Made by a program: the position numbers and the translations under genes. A stretch of DNA of 64,000 nt from an uncultured Shewanella sp. (GTDB lineage: Bacteria; Pseudomonadota; Gammaproteobacteria; Enterobacterales; Shewanellaceae). Below the pieces are notes generated by a model. The model did no database searches. It saw only the letters and a list, made by a program, of their open reading frames with translations, and was not told where the DNA came from. Below, piece after piece: positions 36,146 through 45,794 of the stretch (its first letter is position 1; each line of letters opens with the position of its first letter). The stretch spans positions 1-64,000 of the forward strand of contig CANNEE010000012.1 in assembly GCA_947503555.1 (NCBI GenBank), read 5' to 3'.

Positions 36146-36608
36146 GGGCTTCTACCTCCACAGTGCGACTGACCCTCAAGCAGTTTGTCGAGTCTGTTGC
36201 ACCGCCATCACAACGTCCCGTGACACAGGTTGCTGTACTTTGAATATAATACTGAGTGACTGAGTCCAATATCACAGAGCGACAAGTTAAACGCACATCA
36301 CCACAGCCATGAAAACCAACCAAATTTGCATTCGGTGTCCAAGTACTAGTGCTAGCACAGACTCCCACGCTACCATCAACAGGAAAAAGTCGCGCCATTG
36401 CAACATCAGCACCCGAATTTGCCGTGGCCAAGGCTCTGACTCCCCATACCTCAAGGTTCACTTGATCGTCAGCATCATTCATCACTCGAATTAGGGTTGC
36501 CGCTAGTAGAAACATCACGGTAATCACAAAAATACCTATCACCAAGGTACTGCCACTTTGGCGTGAGAGTCGATGAATAATATGCATAGGTCGAGCACTA
36601 AGGAACAT
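36135..36608 (-). CDS. mshP: MSHA minor pilin-like protein MshP
   Basis: A 157-residue PilX-like minor pilin. The leader ends in QSG and the mature part begins STLVIGIFVITVMFLLAA; it lacks the Glu at mature position 5 seen in other pilins, as is usual for this group. Start 36608 is supported by AGGTGA a few bases upstream. Several cysteines (CASTS, CGDVRLTC, CVTGRCDGG) suggest disulfides. It lies between mshO and mshQ and overlaps both by about 11 bp. Confidence 0.88.
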   Translation of the reverse strand: MFLSARPMHIIHRLSRQSGSTLVIGIFVITVMFLLAATLIRVMNDADDQVNLEVWGVRALATANSGADVAMARLFPVDGSVGVCASTSTWTPNANLVGFHGCGDVRLTCRSVILDSVTQYYIQSTATCVTGRCDGGATDSTNCLRVSRTVEVEARAE

Positions 36609-37464
36609 TGATCACCTGCACTTGATGTTGATATCTAAAGGATTCACCCACCACTGAGAATTCTGGCTGAACTTGAATAATGGCATTGTTAATGACGCTG
36701 GCTTGACGCAGGAGAAATGGCGGAGCAGAGCCAATATTATTACTAATATTTTCAGCCATCAAAGACCAAGTTGCCCCCGCGATTGCTCTTATTTGATTAG
36801 GTGATAGCTGAGTACTGTGATTAATGCCATAGCCACGATAACGGGTTAACTGACCGTTATTCGTGACACAGTAGCTGACTGGCTCAGTCACTAAAAAAAA
36901 GCGCTTTAATGGTGACGCTTCAGCAAAGCGAACTGGCCTATCGAACTCAATTGTTAGCCTATTAGCTGCATTGGTAACCCGCTTAATACTAAAAATACGG
37001 CCTTCTGTTTGACTTGGGTCAGTGTAAATATGACTTTCGGTTAGCGGGTACACAGTCATTAATTGAGCCGAGCTGGCACCTTGACTCGGATTGAAAGCGG
37101 TCGCGGTATTCGCCTTTGCAGCAGGAGCGATTGGCAAAGTTAAATAGGAGCTACTGGCCTCAATAGGAACAAACTCTAGACACTGCCAACTACTCGCATC
37201 ACCTCTTATTCGGACACTATTGGGCAGGGCGTTTCGCAACTCACGAGTCAGCCTCTCGACCGCAAAGCGGCTTTGCCCCAATACTTGGTCGATCGACGTT
37301 GACTCAACAAATATACGAGTACCAAAGATAATAAAACTACTCACACCTATAGCTAACACGCCTAAAATGAGAATCACTGTCACCATTTCAACTAAGGTAA
37401 AGCCTTGGCTGTTTTGCCTTAATCCAGAGGAAGTCACAGCTTGCCGTTGTCGTTTTATCATCAC
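36598..37464 (-). CDS. mshO: MSHA minor pilin MshO
   Basis: A 288-residue type IV prepilin with a 21-residue leader and mature start FTLVEMVTVILILGVLAIG, the Glu at position 5 being present. It corresponds to PilW/PulJ-type minor pilins, which prime pilus assembly from the tip. The start overlaps the last base of mshD. It should be cleaved by a prepilin peptidase (PilD) encoded elsewhere. Confidence 0.9.
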   Translation of the reverse strand: MMIKRQRQAVTSSGLRQNSQGFTLVEMVTVILILGVLAIGVSSFIIFGTRIFVESTSIDQVLGQSRFAVERLTRELRNALPNSVRIRGDASSWQCLEFVPIEASSSYLTLPIAPAAKANTATAFNPSQGASSAQLMTVYPLTESHIYTDPSQTEGRIFSIKRVTNAANRLTIEFDRPVRFAEASPLKRFFLVTEPVSYCVTNNGQLTRYRGYGINHSTQLSPNQIRAIAGATWSLMAENISNNIGSAPPFLLRQASVINNAIIQVQPEFSVVGESFRYQHQVQVINVP

Positions 37465-38000
37465 TAGTAATTACTCCTGAGGGCATTATAGGTAATCACT
37501 TCACCATCTGGAGTCGTAACATTGACTTGAATAAGTTTACTGTTTCTATTACTGGTATCTGGATAAGTCACGCTGACACTCAAACCATAACCCGGATAAT
37601 CCACAGCATAGGTTTGGGATGAGTCCAACATTTGGCTATTAATCGTTAAATTTCCAGAATAGTCATCCACATCATCAAACTGGTCTCGACTTTCACCCTC
37701 TGCGCCTAAACTTGAGGAGCAGCTGCTACCCGTAGCGCTTCCACATGCTGGAATACCACCATTGGGGTTAGTATTTTCGTCATAGCGTTTACCCCAAATT
37801 TCATTCAATACTGAGTGAGCTAACTCTGCACTGCGCACTCGATGAAGGGTTTTCGCGGCGCGATCCGCTTGTGGAAAAAGCATGCTCGACATCATAACTA
37901 GCGCAATGCCAAGTACTAACATGCCTACCACCATCTCGATTAGCGTAAAACCAGCATGATGAAGATGAGCTTTCTTTATGCCCCCTCTATTAGCCCGCAT
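37464..38000 (-). CDS. mshD: MSHA minor pilin MshD
   Basis: A 178-residue prepilin: leader ending HHAG, mature start FTLIEMVVGMLVLG, with the conserved Glu. I place the start at the ATG at 38000, giving an 11-bp overlap with mshC; the frame is open farther upstream but that would make an overlong leader. It is a PilV/GspI-like minor pilin. Confidence 0.88.
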   Translation of the reverse strand: MRANRGGIKKAHLHHAGFTLIEMVVGMLVLGIALVMMSSMLFPQADRAAKTLHRVRSAELAHSVLNEIWGKRYDENTNPNGGIPACGSATGSSCSSSLGAEGESRDQFDDVDDYSGNLTINSQMLDSSQTYAVDYPGYGLSVSVTYPDTSNRNSKLIQVNVTTPDGEVITYNALRSNY

Positions 38001-38460
38001 GGATATAGCCCTCAGACTCAATCGCAATGGTGCGAGTTTCATCGGCAATCACACGAATGCAGGCACCCGAGCAACCAAGAAAGTTACGCCCAAGGGTATC
38101 AAAATCGATATCAAAACTGTTTGCGGCACTTGAAATTAAACTCAAGTTGGCACCACCTTGAAAACTTTGCACAGCTTCAGTTCTTTGAACGGCACCGGTG
38201 CAGCGGCCACTCCCATTGCGACTTCCATAATGAAGAATGTGATAACCACTTGCAGTAACTCTTACCCTATAACACCTATCACTATTGTTTAGCGCCATTA
38301 ACTGAGCGGTTCTCATTTCACTAATAAATTCATCTTGCAGGGTATAAGCACTATAACTAGATTGACTAAACAGACGTGGCAGCGCAACCACAGATAAAAT
38401 CCCAATTAGGATAATAATGGTAACCAGTTCGACTAAGGTAAAACCCCGTTGACGCTGCAT
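37990..38460 (-). CDS. mshC: MSHA minor pilin MshC
   Basis: A 156-residue prepilin with a short leader (MQRQRG) and mature start FTLVELVTIIILIGILSV. A cysteine pair near the C-terminus (FLGCSGACIR) is present. It is the first of the minor pilin genes after the major pilin gene. A gap of 179 bp containing a terminator and a possible promoter separates it from mshA. Confidence 0.9.
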   Translation of the reverse strand: MQRQRGFTLVELVTIIILIGILSVVALPRLFSQSSYSAYTLQDEFISEMRTAQLMALNNSDRCYRVRVTASGYHILHYGSRNGSGRCTGAVQRTEAVQSFQGGANLSLISSAANSFDIDFDTLGRNFLGCSGACIRVIADETRTIAIESEGYIHAG

Positions 38461-38523
38461 TAACTGCCACTCCTTTCGTCTCTTTAAGAGCCAAAATTCA
38501 ATTCTATAGAATAAGTTAACTTA

Positions 38524-38553
38524 ATTATCTTACAGAGTAATCAGCTTAGGCAA
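38524..38553 (-). promoter_or_regulatory. Candidate promoter for mshCDOPQ
   Basis: On the minus strand TTGCCT (38548-38553) and GATAAT (38524-38529) are separated by 18 bp. The site lies between the mshA terminator and the mshC start, which would let the minor pilins be expressed apart from the major pilin. Pattern match only. Confidence 0.4.
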
Positions 38554-38599
38554 TAAAGCCAAGAAATTAGCCCGATTTTGCCTAGTGCAGGACATAAAA

Positions 38600-38620
38600 A
38601 AGGCCTGCTTAGCAGGCCTT
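38600..38620 (-). terminator. Terminator after mshA
   Basis: A 9-bp stem AAGGCCTGC/GCAGGCCTT with a 3-nt loop is followed on the minus strand by a run of T residues. It stands 20 bp after the mshA stop. It probably ends most mshA transcripts and so raises pilin output relative to the minor pilins. Confidence 0.85.
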
Positions 38621-38639
38621 GAGCTTAAGACTAAAACTA

Positions 38640-39149
38640 TTAACAACCTGTATCAATAACTGTATAAACAGGGTTTGTAGTTGCATTTGCAGCAGGTGTA
38701 TATTCTACGCGACATGCATCAGTTGATTTTTTACCTTTAGGCACAATGATAAACTTCGTATCACTTGAATACAAAATCCCCCAATCGCTGCTAGCAACTG
38801 TTGTTGTTGCCGCCAATGCTTCAAAAGTAATATCAACCGCTTTCTCAACATTAGTTTTCACTGTAGCTGTATCTGTAGCACTATCTAAGTAACCAAAGTC
38901 TGCTGTTACGTCTACACCTGTAGCGATCGTAATCGACTCCCCTGCAGCTTTACCTTTCCCTGCAATTACTGCTTTTGAATAAACCAAAGAGTTCGCACCT
39001 TGAACAGCAGCAACGACACCTTTTAGCGTTGATTTAGTCGCATCACTTTGTAAATTAATAAATTTAGGTGCTGCGGTTACCGCTAGAATACCTAGGATAA
39101 TGATCACCACCACTAACTCGATTAATGTAAAGCCTTGTTGTTTCTTCAT
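38640..39149 (-). CDS. mshA: MSHA major pilin MshA
   Basis: A 169-residue prepilin with a 6-residue leader MKKQQG and mature start FTLIELVVVIIILGILAVTAAPKF. The C-terminal disulfide region has Cys in DACRVEY and at the extreme C-terminus (IDTGC). It is the structural subunit of the mannose-sensitive haemagglutinin pilus used for surface attachment. Its position just after mshB, followed by its own terminator, fits the major subunit. It starts 50 bp after mshB. Confidence 0.93.
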   Translation of the reverse strand: MKKQQGFTLIELVVVIIILGILAVTAAPKFINLQSDATKSTLKGVVAAVQGANSLVYSKAVIAGKGKAAGESITIATGVDVTADFGYLDSATDTATVKTNVEKAVDITFEALAATTTVASSDWGILYSSDTKFIIVPKGKKSTDACRVEYTPAANATTNPVYTVIDTGC

Positions 39150-39198
39150 GTATAACTACCTTTTATAAACTCGCGTATGGCGAGAGACTAACAAATTA

Positions 39199-39810
39199 TT
39201 AAGGATTAGAGAAGCTTACTACCGCACCAGAGGCTGGGTTGTAGGTAATGCCGTTCGCTCCTGCTGTATTCAGGTTCAATGTTGCCGTAGGAACCCCAGT
39301 TGTAGCGTCTAATGTTAGCGTTGCTACTTGGTGATACACACACAAATCAACATTAGCCACTGCAGTGCCATCCAGATTACTGACGCTACCTCCTGCACCA
39401 TCGATCACTGTAACTGTGTATCTCGCATTTCTAGCATCTTGAGTGCCTAAGACATTACGAGGAGGGTTTTGTAAAATAGCATCGAAGGTATCTTGGCACT
39501 CGTCCGCACTCACATCTGTCACAGCATTCGCAGCTGTCCCTGTTGGATAACCAAAATTAGGGTCAACAAAGACAGTATTACCATCGAGTAGGGTCGCACC
39601 AGTATTGTTACGCCCATCGACTTCCCACTGGGAACGTACAAAGCTCACTGCAGTCGCGAGACCGCCCGCTACGCCTTCGACGCTGGCATTTTCAGCATCA
39701 TCGGTAACATTTAAGAAACGTGGGATAGCGGTTGCCGCCAATAAACCCAAAATCACTATCACTATCACTAGTTCAACTAGTGAGAAACCTGTTTGACGAG
39801 AAATTCGCAT
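39199..39810 (-). CDS. mshB: MSHA pilin MshB
   Basis: A 203-residue prepilin with leader MRISRQTG and mature start FSLVELVIVIVILGLLAATAIPRF. I chose the ATG at 39810, preceded by GAGGGTGG, over an upstream in-frame start. It is longer than MshA and carries two cysteines (DECQDTF, VDLCVYH). In Vibrio MshB is a minor pilin; it lies directly before mshA. Confidence 0.9.
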   Translation of the reverse strand: MRISRQTGFSLVELVIVIVILGLLAATAIPRFLNVTDDAENASVEGVAGGLATAVSFVRSQWEVDGRNNTGATLLDGNTVFVDPNFGYPTGTAANAVTDVSADECQDTFDAILQNPPRNVLGTQDARNARYTVTVIDGAGGSVSNLDGTAVANVDLCVYHQVATLTLDATTGVPTATLNLNTAGANGITYNPASGAVVSFSNP

Positions 39811-39890
39811 TTCACCACCCTCTTTAAAGTATCTAACCATTGAGTTTTCATTAGCCAACTTACCTAATAAGTTGCCCGCTAATGATTCAC

Positions 39891-39918
39891 TCTATACCGC
39901 CCTATAGCATCACCACAA
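39891..39918 (-). promoter_or_regulatory. Candidate promoter for the mshB-mshA unit
   Basis: On the minus strand TTGTGG (39913-39918) and TATAGA (39891-39896) are 16 bp apart, within the 212 bp between mshF and mshB. In Vibrio cholerae the pilin genes are transcribed separately from the assembly genes, so a promoter here would be expected. The match is moderate. Confidence 0.35.
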
Positions 39919-40022
39919 TGGGTAATTTAGCAGCATCTTATTGAAAGTGCATGAGTTTAATACTAATGCACTAGTTATCACACTCCATGTGGCAAAAATT
40001 GCTTGTGTCTCAAGCGATAAAC

Positions 40023-40535
40023 TTAGTTATGAGGCTTAGGGACATATAATACCCTACCTGTTGTCAGTTGATAACTAATCGAATCCAAACTTTTTGTCTT
40101 GTAATAGCAGCTTTGTTCCGTGAGGTGAAACTCCACCACTAATTGCTTTTGTAACTCTTGCCCCATCAGTTGATACCAAAGCTTTCGACAGCCAGTTGCA
40201 TCTTTAGTTTCCGGCAATGGCCGCCCGGCATCAGACATTTTCACTCGGCTCGAGATACTCACATTGGACAGCTTTCCCATGGTATTACTATCAAATACCT
40301 TCCAATCCAGCTCCATCTCTTTTGGTTTGCCATAGGCTAACCATTGTGAGCGTACCATCACCAACACATTGAGCAAGCGGTTATAGGCAAGATCTCCTCT
40401 CTGCCCCATTATCTGGTTCATATCCGCAAAGTATCGATAACCAAATATGCCTAACAGTAAAGCGATTAAAATAACGGCTATCAAACTGCGATATACCTGA
40501 ATCAGTTCACCTTCGGCTTGTTGTTGACGTTGCAT
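40023..40535 (-). CDS. mshF: MSHA biogenesis protein MshF
   Basis: A 170-residue protein with one N-terminal membrane helix (LIAVILIALLLGIFGYRYF). It has no prepilin cleavage motif. It is found between mshG and mshB in MSHA loci, and its exact role is not known. A gap of 105 bp separates it from mshG. Confidence 0.85.
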   Translation of the reverse strand: MQRQQQAEGELIQVYRSLIAVILIALLLGIFGYRYFADMNQIMGQRGDLAYNRLLNVLVMVRSQWLAYGKPKEMELDWKVFDSNTMGKLSNVSISSRVKMSDAGRPLPETKDATGCRKLWYQLMGQELQKQLVVEFHLTEQSCYYKTKSLDSISYQLTTGRVLYVPKPHN

Positions 40536-40640
40536 TAGGCTATCCCATTCATAGCAACAAACTGATTCTCTTTACTCATCTTTCCAAGGCGCATATCAAA
40601 AGAAAGCATGATTTAATCCTTCAACCAACAACTCTGCTTG

Positions 40641-41858
40641 TTAGCCACCCTTGACCACGTTGAGCATATCCCACATAGGCAGATAAATACCTAACGCAAG
40701 CACTAAAACGATAGCTGCGACTATACCGATTAAGATAGGTTCTAGTTTTGCCGTTAAGCTCTTTAGATCATAGTCGACCTCACCTTCGTAGAAGTCTGCA
40801 GCATCATTTAACAGTTGATCTATCTGTCCGGTTTCTTCACCAACCGCGACCATCTGCAATACCAAAGGGGTAAACAGCTGGCTTTGATTCGATACTCTTA
40901 GCATAGAATCGCCGGATTCAATGCCTTGTCTCATCGCCACTATCTTGTCATGCATATAGGCATTATCTACCGCATCGGCTACTAAGCTCAGTGCCTGAGT
41001 CATTGGAACGCCAGCACTTAACATCATGGCAAAGCTGCGGCAGTAGCGGGAAAGTGTCGAACGTTCAATTATGCTACCCACAGCAGGAATATGTAGCTTC
41101 CACCTATCCCACTGCTTTTCACCTTTTTCAGACTTATGCCAAAGCTTAATACCTACAACCCCACCGACAGCGGCAATCAACATCGCTGGCCAGTAATTAA
41201 CAAAGGCATCAGATGTGGCAATCAGCAATTTTGTCGCCCAAGGCAGGTCGGCACCAAATCGAGAAAACATAGCCGCAAATTTTGGGATCACCATAATATT
41301 GAGCACTACCATGGCGACAACTATCGCTGCCAGAACAAAAATCGGATAACGCATTGCCGACTTAATTCTGCGGCGAGTCTCCTGCTCTCTTTCTATATAG
41401 CCAGACAACTGAATAAAAGCATCTTCCAACTTACCGGTATTTTCACCCACATGAACCATAGAGATAAACAGGGCATCGAATACATCTGGATGTTGGTTCA
41501 TCGCCGTCGAGAGTGGACGTCCTGCCGTCAACTGCTCGGAAATATCGTTGAGTGCATCCTTCATACGCTGAGAGTGGGTCGTTTCAGACAGTCCCGCTAT
41601 CGCTCTTAAGATAGGAATGCCGGAGCGGGTAAGCGAATACATCTGTCGAGTAAAGATCTGCAGTTCATCTAAAGAGACCTTGCGACCAAATAGCGAGGAT
41701 ATATTAATGTCCTGACTCTTCTTCGCTTCTTTAAGCTCTAAAGGAATTACAGCTCTAGCTAGCAATACGTCAGCTGCAGCCGTTTCAGAGGCCGCATCTA
41801 GCTTCCCCTTCACTTGCTCACCTTGAGCATTACGACCACGATACTGATAAACTGGCAT
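40641..41858 (-). CDS. mshG: MSHA inner-membrane platform protein MshG
   Basis: A 405-residue GspF/PilC-family protein. The two repeated T2SSF domains are visible (FTRQMYSLTRSGIPILRAI and FAMMLSAGVPMTQALSLV), with three membrane helices. It anchors the MshE ATPase in the inner membrane and transmits force to pilins. It starts 2 bp after mshE. Confidence 0.94.
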   Translation of the reverse strand: MPVYQYRGRNAQGEQVKGKLDAASETAAADVLLARAVIPLELKEAKKSQDINISSLFGRKVSLDELQIFTRQMYSLTRSGIPILRAIAGLSETTHSQRMKDALNDISEQLTAGRPLSTAMNQHPDVFDALFISMVHVGENTGKLEDAFIQLSGYIEREQETRRRIKSAMRYPIFVLAAIVVAMVVLNIMVIPKFAAMFSRFGADLPWATKLLIATSDAFVNYWPAMLIAAVGGVVGIKLWHKSEKGEKQWDRWKLHIPAVGSIIERSTLSRYCRSFAMMLSAGVPMTQALSLVADAVDNAYMHDKIVAMRQGIESGDSMLRVSNQSQLFTPLVLQMVAVGEETGQIDQLLNDAADFYEGEVDYDLKSLTAKLEPILIGIVAAIVLVLALGIYLPMWDMLNVVKGG

Positions 41859-41860
41859 AA

Positions 41861-43615
41861 TTAAGCCTCAACTCCCGAGTTACTCGTGTCAGCCACAGGC
41901 TCAACTAAATCACTAATATTTTCAACTAACTTAGCGACCTCTTCTATGGTTGTCATACCTTGCTCTAAATAATCTAATGCAGAAGCGAGCAATGGTGTGA
42001 AATTAGGACTCTGATGGGCGGCTTGCACGAAGTCCTGCGGATTACCCGTTCGCATCGCTTCAATCATAGCGTCATCTAATTCCAATACCTCAAACACACC
42101 GATACGACCACGGTAACCACTACCGTTACAGCTCTGACACCCGGTACCTTTTTTAAGTCTGGCATGACTCATATCCACTTGGCATGCACTGGTAAGCCAA
42201 GCTTTATCTTGTGGGGTCAAATGATAATCTTGAGCGCAGTTTTGACATACTCGGCGGACTAAACGCTGGGCAATAATGACGCGCAGCGCACTGGCAACCA
42301 AGTAAGGAGCAGCTCCCATATCCAGTAAACGCAAAGCACTGGTTACTGCATCATTGGTATGCAGCGTCGATAATACAAAGTGACCCGTTAACGCGCCCCT
42401 AAGGCCTATCTCTACGGTTTCTTGGTCACGCATCTCCCCCACCATAATAATGTCGGGGTCTTGACGTAGGGTCGTTCTTAACACATTCGAGAAGTCTAAG
42501 CCTATCTTATGGTTAATCTGCACCTGATTAATTCTAGGTAGCTGGTATTCAACAGGGTCTTCAACGGTAATAATTTTGCTATCGGCACTATTAAGCTCAC
42601 TTAATATGCCATAGAGTGTGGTCGTTTTACCGCTACCCGTAGGTCCAGTGACCAATAACATGCCATGGGGACGCTTAATCTGACGACGAATTCGCTCTAG
42701 CAACTTAGGCGGCATACCTGTCTCATTCAGCGTCAATAGCCCAGCCGATTGATCCAGCAAACGCATCACCACAGACTCGCCATGATAGATAGGCATAGTC
42801 GACATACGCACATCTATCTGGTGGCCTTTAACTTCCATATGAAAACGGCCATCCTGAGGTAAGCGTTTCTCAGAGATATCTAAGCCCGCCATCAATTTTA
42901 GCCTTAACACTAAGGCTGCGGCGATATTGGCTTCAGGCAAGACATTTTCTTGCAACTGACCGTCGATACGCTGACGTATTCTCAATACCTTTTCACCGGG
43001 CTCAATGTGAATATCCGACGCCCGCATCTGCACCGCATCTTCAAAGATGGTTTGAAGCAGCCTAACGACAGTGGTTTCATTATCACTATCTGACTCAGTC
43101 AGGCTAGCCAAATCAAACATGTCATCAGAGGCGTACTCTTCCTCTAACTTACCGGCAATTTCAGCAATTTCACCGGTACGGCGATAAAGGTTGTCAAAGG
43201 CATCCAACAGTTGCTGCTCAGTGACAACGGCTAGCTCAATACGCCTAGGTGTTAACTGCACTTCAATATTATCTAATGCCTGAAGATCGGCAGGATCACT
43301 CATGGCAATTAAGGCTGAGTCACCCTTATCTTCCACGACCAGCGCACGATAACGTCTCGCTTGCACCTCTGGCAGCAGGTTCACAACCTCTGGAGCTATG
43401 CTTCTGCGGCTAATGTCGATAAAAGGAATATTCAATTGTTGCGACAAAAACTGCAGCAACTGTTGTTCGGTGATATAGCCTAGGTCAATCAGCGTATGAC
43501 CTAGCTTACGACCATTCGTTTTTTGACTCGCCAGCGCTTGCATCAACTGCTGCTCACTGATGATCATCTCTTGAACTAGCAGATCCCCTAAACGCATCTT
43601 TAATTTAGGTTTCAT
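41861..43615 (-). CDS. mshE: MSHA extension ATPase MshE
   Basis: A 584-residue PilB/GspE-type ATPase. The N-terminal MshEN domain has two RLGxxL-type motifs (RLGDLLVQEMIISEQQL and KLGHTLIDLGYITEQQL); this domain in Vibrio cholerae MshE binds c-di-GMP. The Walker A motif is GPTGSGKTTT, followed by the Asp box and His box, and a four-Cys zinc cluster (CQNCAQDY, CQSCNGSGYRG). It drives pilus extension. It overlaps mshN by 4 bp. Confidence 0.95.
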   Translation of the reverse strand: MKPKLKMRLGDLLVQEMIISEQQLMQALASQKTNGRKLGHTLIDLGYITEQQLLQFLSQQLNIPFIDISRRSIAPEVVNLLPEVQARRYRALVVEDKGDSALIAMSDPADLQALDNIEVQLTPRRIELAVVTEQQLLDAFDNLYRRTGEIAEIAGKLEEEYASDDMFDLASLTESDSDNETTVVRLLQTIFEDAVQMRASDIHIEPGEKVLRIRQRIDGQLQENVLPEANIAAALVLRLKLMAGLDISEKRLPQDGRFHMEVKGHQIDVRMSTMPIYHGESVVMRLLDQSAGLLTLNETGMPPKLLERIRRQIKRPHGMLLVTGPTGSGKTTTLYGILSELNSADSKIITVEDPVEYQLPRINQVQINHKIGLDFSNVLRTTLRQDPDIIMVGEMRDQETVEIGLRGALTGHFVLSTLHTNDAVTSALRLLDMGAAPYLVASALRVIIAQRLVRRVCQNCAQDYHLTPQDKAWLTSACQVDMSHARLKKGTGCQSCNGSGYRGRIGVFEVLELDDAMIEAMRTGNPQDFVQAAHQSPNFTPLLASALDYLEQGMTTIEEVAKLVENISDLVEPVADTSNSGVEA

Positions 43616-44892
43616 CGGTAATCTCCTAGCAGTTGAATTCTATTTTTAACAAACTCACGCGCCTTAGGTGATAGATTTTGATTATCAATTGCATTTTGAT
43701 AGGCCGCTAGAGCATGAGTAAAATCTTGTTGAGCATCTAATGCATAACCCAAGCCCATCCACCAGCGGCCTTGATTTGGCTCTAACCGAGCTAGCTGTCT
43801 AAAAGCTTGTTCCGCTCTAGGATAATCTTTTAGCTGCTGAGCCAGCTCACTCATCTGTAACCACTTCTGCTTGGCATAGGAGCCCGTGTCTTTCATTGTG
43901 CTCAAGGTCGCCATTGCTTGTGCTAAATCATTGCTGCCCTGCGATACTCTCGCATGCAGCAGCAGGTACTCTTGATATTCAGGGTAGAGGGCAATACCTT
44001 GAGATAACACTTGCTTAGCTTGATCATACCGAGATTGGCCATAGAGCAAGGCGGCTAACTTCTTACGTGCACTGTGCTGACTGGAATCCTGATTAATCAG
44101 CTCATGATAAATCGTCATGGCTTGGGCTAGCTCACCCAATGATTCAGCCTGCTGCGCCTGTTGCATCTTCTTTGCCGCTAACTGGGCAGGAGTTAACACC
44201 ACAGGGGTGACAGTCACCTGTCTTTGATTCTCGCTTACCTTATTAGCAACCTGCTCACGCGTTAAAGCAAGCTGTTGCTGGCTACTAGGTTTAACGCTTT
44301 GAGCCTGAGCCAACGTACCTTGAGCGCTAGTATCTCGAGCGCTAACAGTTGGATTCACACTCACCACAGTCTGAGGCTGCTTCAATTTCCGTTGTGTCTG
44401 AGCAGGCTCATCTGTCGATACAGCATCAATTTTAACTGTTTGCTCGGCAGTCTCTGTTGTTAGCAGGCTTTGGTGTTGAGTTGATACAGTAACAGCTTGA
44501 GCCGAAGGAGCTTGACTGAACTGCTGATTGGCAACCTCAGGCTTTTCAAGCTGATCAGTTGTAGCAGGCTGCATCTCTAGTTTGGCAGTAGGCTTAGCCT
44601 CAGACGCAACTTTATTGCCAGCAACGTCCCCTTGGTCCAACACAACTTGCTCTTCATTCTCACTAGCCGGCGCTTTATTGGCTAGGGCCAGCTTTCCATT
44701 CCAGAAGACCAAACCATAGGTTAAGCCACTGCCTAGTACTAATCCGAGCATACACCATAACCACATTCGGCCAGCCGATTTTCGAGTTGGCTGATAATCC
44801 AGCTTAGGCGTAATCATTGCCTCATTACCTTGAGCATCTAGAGATTGCTGCCGCTTTTCCAAGTCTTTTAGCATCTGATTGATGACACTCAT
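43612..44892 (-). CDS. mshN: MSHA biogenesis protein MshN (TPR)
   Basis: A 426-residue protein: cytoplasmic N-terminus, a membrane helix (MWLWCMLGLVLGSGLTYGL), a long low-complexity Gln/Ala/Thr-rich linker (about 75-240), then tetratricopeptide repeats to the C-terminus (SARKKLAALLYGQSRYDQA, GLGYALDAQQDFTHALAAY). I chose the ATG at 44892 (MSVINQML), overlapping the mshM stop by 4 bp as ATGA, rather than an upstream in-frame start. It may help assemble the secretin with MshL. Confidence 0.9.
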   Translation of the reverse strand: MSVINQMLKDLEKRQQSLDAQGNEAMITPKLDYQPTRKSAGRMWLWCMLGLVLGSGLTYGLVFWNGKLALANKAPASENEEQVVLDQGDVAGNKVASEAKPTAKLEMQPATTDQLEKPEVANQQFSQAPSAQAVTVSTQHQSLLTTETAEQTVKIDAVSTDEPAQTQRKLKQPQTVVSVNPTVSARDTSAQGTLAQAQSVKPSSQQQLALTREQVANKVSENQRQVTVTPVVLTPAQLAAKKMQQAQQAESLGELAQAMTIYHELINQDSSQHSARKKLAALLYGQSRYDQAKQVLSQGIALYPEYQEYLLLHARVSQGSNDLAQAMATLSTMKDTGSYAKQKWLQMSELAQQLKDYPRAEQAFRQLARLEPNQGRWWMGLGYALDAQQDFTHALAAYQNAIDNQNLSPKAREFVKNRIQLLGDYR

Positions 44893-45788
44893 AGCAGACC
44901 TCTCCAATAGCTCACGCCCGCAGCTATGCTCAAGGTCAGTAATGCTAAGGTTAATTTAAGTAAGTGATTTTGTTTCAGCTCAGCATCCTGAGTATCACTG
45001 ATAGCAGCCTTAAGCTGAGCTTGACTGACCACCTTATCGCCAGCGCCAAAGCTGAGTAAAAGGGCTTTATGGGCGATAATATTAATCAGCCTTGGAATAC
45101 CTCGAGAAACCCTATGCAGCAGTTTAATTCCCCTAGCCGAGAACAGAGGATTTCCTTGATAGCCGGCAACGCCTAATCTGTGATTTAGGTAGGCTTGCGT
45201 CTCGTCGATAGTAAGAGGACGTAACTGATAACTGAAACTGATCCTCTGTCTTAACTGCCTAAATGTTTTTTTGCCTAAGCGCTCATCTAATTCTGGTTGC
45301 CCAAACAGCACTACCTGTAACAGCTTACGTTGTTCCGTCTCTAGATTAGTAAACAAACGCAGCGCTTCTAGACTCTCATCGGGTAAAGCTTGGGCTTCAT
45401 CGAGTACCAACACAATCGAATGTCCATGGGCACTCAAGGCTAACAGCTGCTGCTGAATTAGTCCTGTAAGCTGCTGCTGATCCACATTAGGTGAAAACTT
45501 AAGCCCTAACTCATTCGCCACAGCCCAGCGCAACTCCTCTGGCGTCAAATAAGGATTGGGTAGATACGCACAACGGTAAGGACTGGGGAGATCGTTAATC
45601 AGCTTACGGCAAATAAGCGTTTTGCCAGTCCCTACCTCTCCAGTCACTTTAATAAAGCCTTCCCCTGTTTGCAGTGCAGTTTGTAGCACTTGCAGCGCCT
45701 CAACATGGGGCGCCAGCCCAAAAAAGAATCCTGTATTGGGCGTAAGGGAAAACGGAGTCTGGGTTAAGCCAAAATGAGCAAGATACAT
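44889..45788 (-). CDS. mshM: MSHA AAA ATPase MshM (ExeA-like)
   Basis: A 299-residue ExeA/GspA-type AAA ATPase. The Walker A motif is GEVGTGKTL, the Walker B VLVLDEAQALPDE, and the arginine-rich second region is RQLRQRISFSY. A C-terminal membrane helix (LLKLTLALLTLSIAAGVSYW) ends the protein. ExeA-like proteins help pass the secretin through peptidoglycan. The gene is 6 bp after mshL. Confidence 0.92.
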   Translation of the reverse strand: MYLAHFGLTQTPFSLTPNTGFFFGLAPHVEALQVLQTALQTGEGFIKVTGEVGTGKTLICRKLINDLPSPYRCAYLPNPYLTPEELRWAVANELGLKFSPNVDQQQLTGLIQQQLLALSAHGHSIVLVLDEAQALPDESLEALRLFTNLETEQRKLLQVVLFGQPELDERLGKKTFRQLRQRISFSYQLRPLTIDETQAYLNHRLGVAGYQGNPLFSARGIKLLHRVSRGIPRLINIIAHKALLLSFGAGDKVVSQAQLKAAISDTQDAELKQNHLLKLTLALLTLSIAAGVSYWRGLL

Positions 45789-45794
45789 AGCTAT

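Noticed and set aside
41136-41609. 157-codon plus-strand frame
   Set aside because: It is antisense to mshG and has no recognisable protein features.
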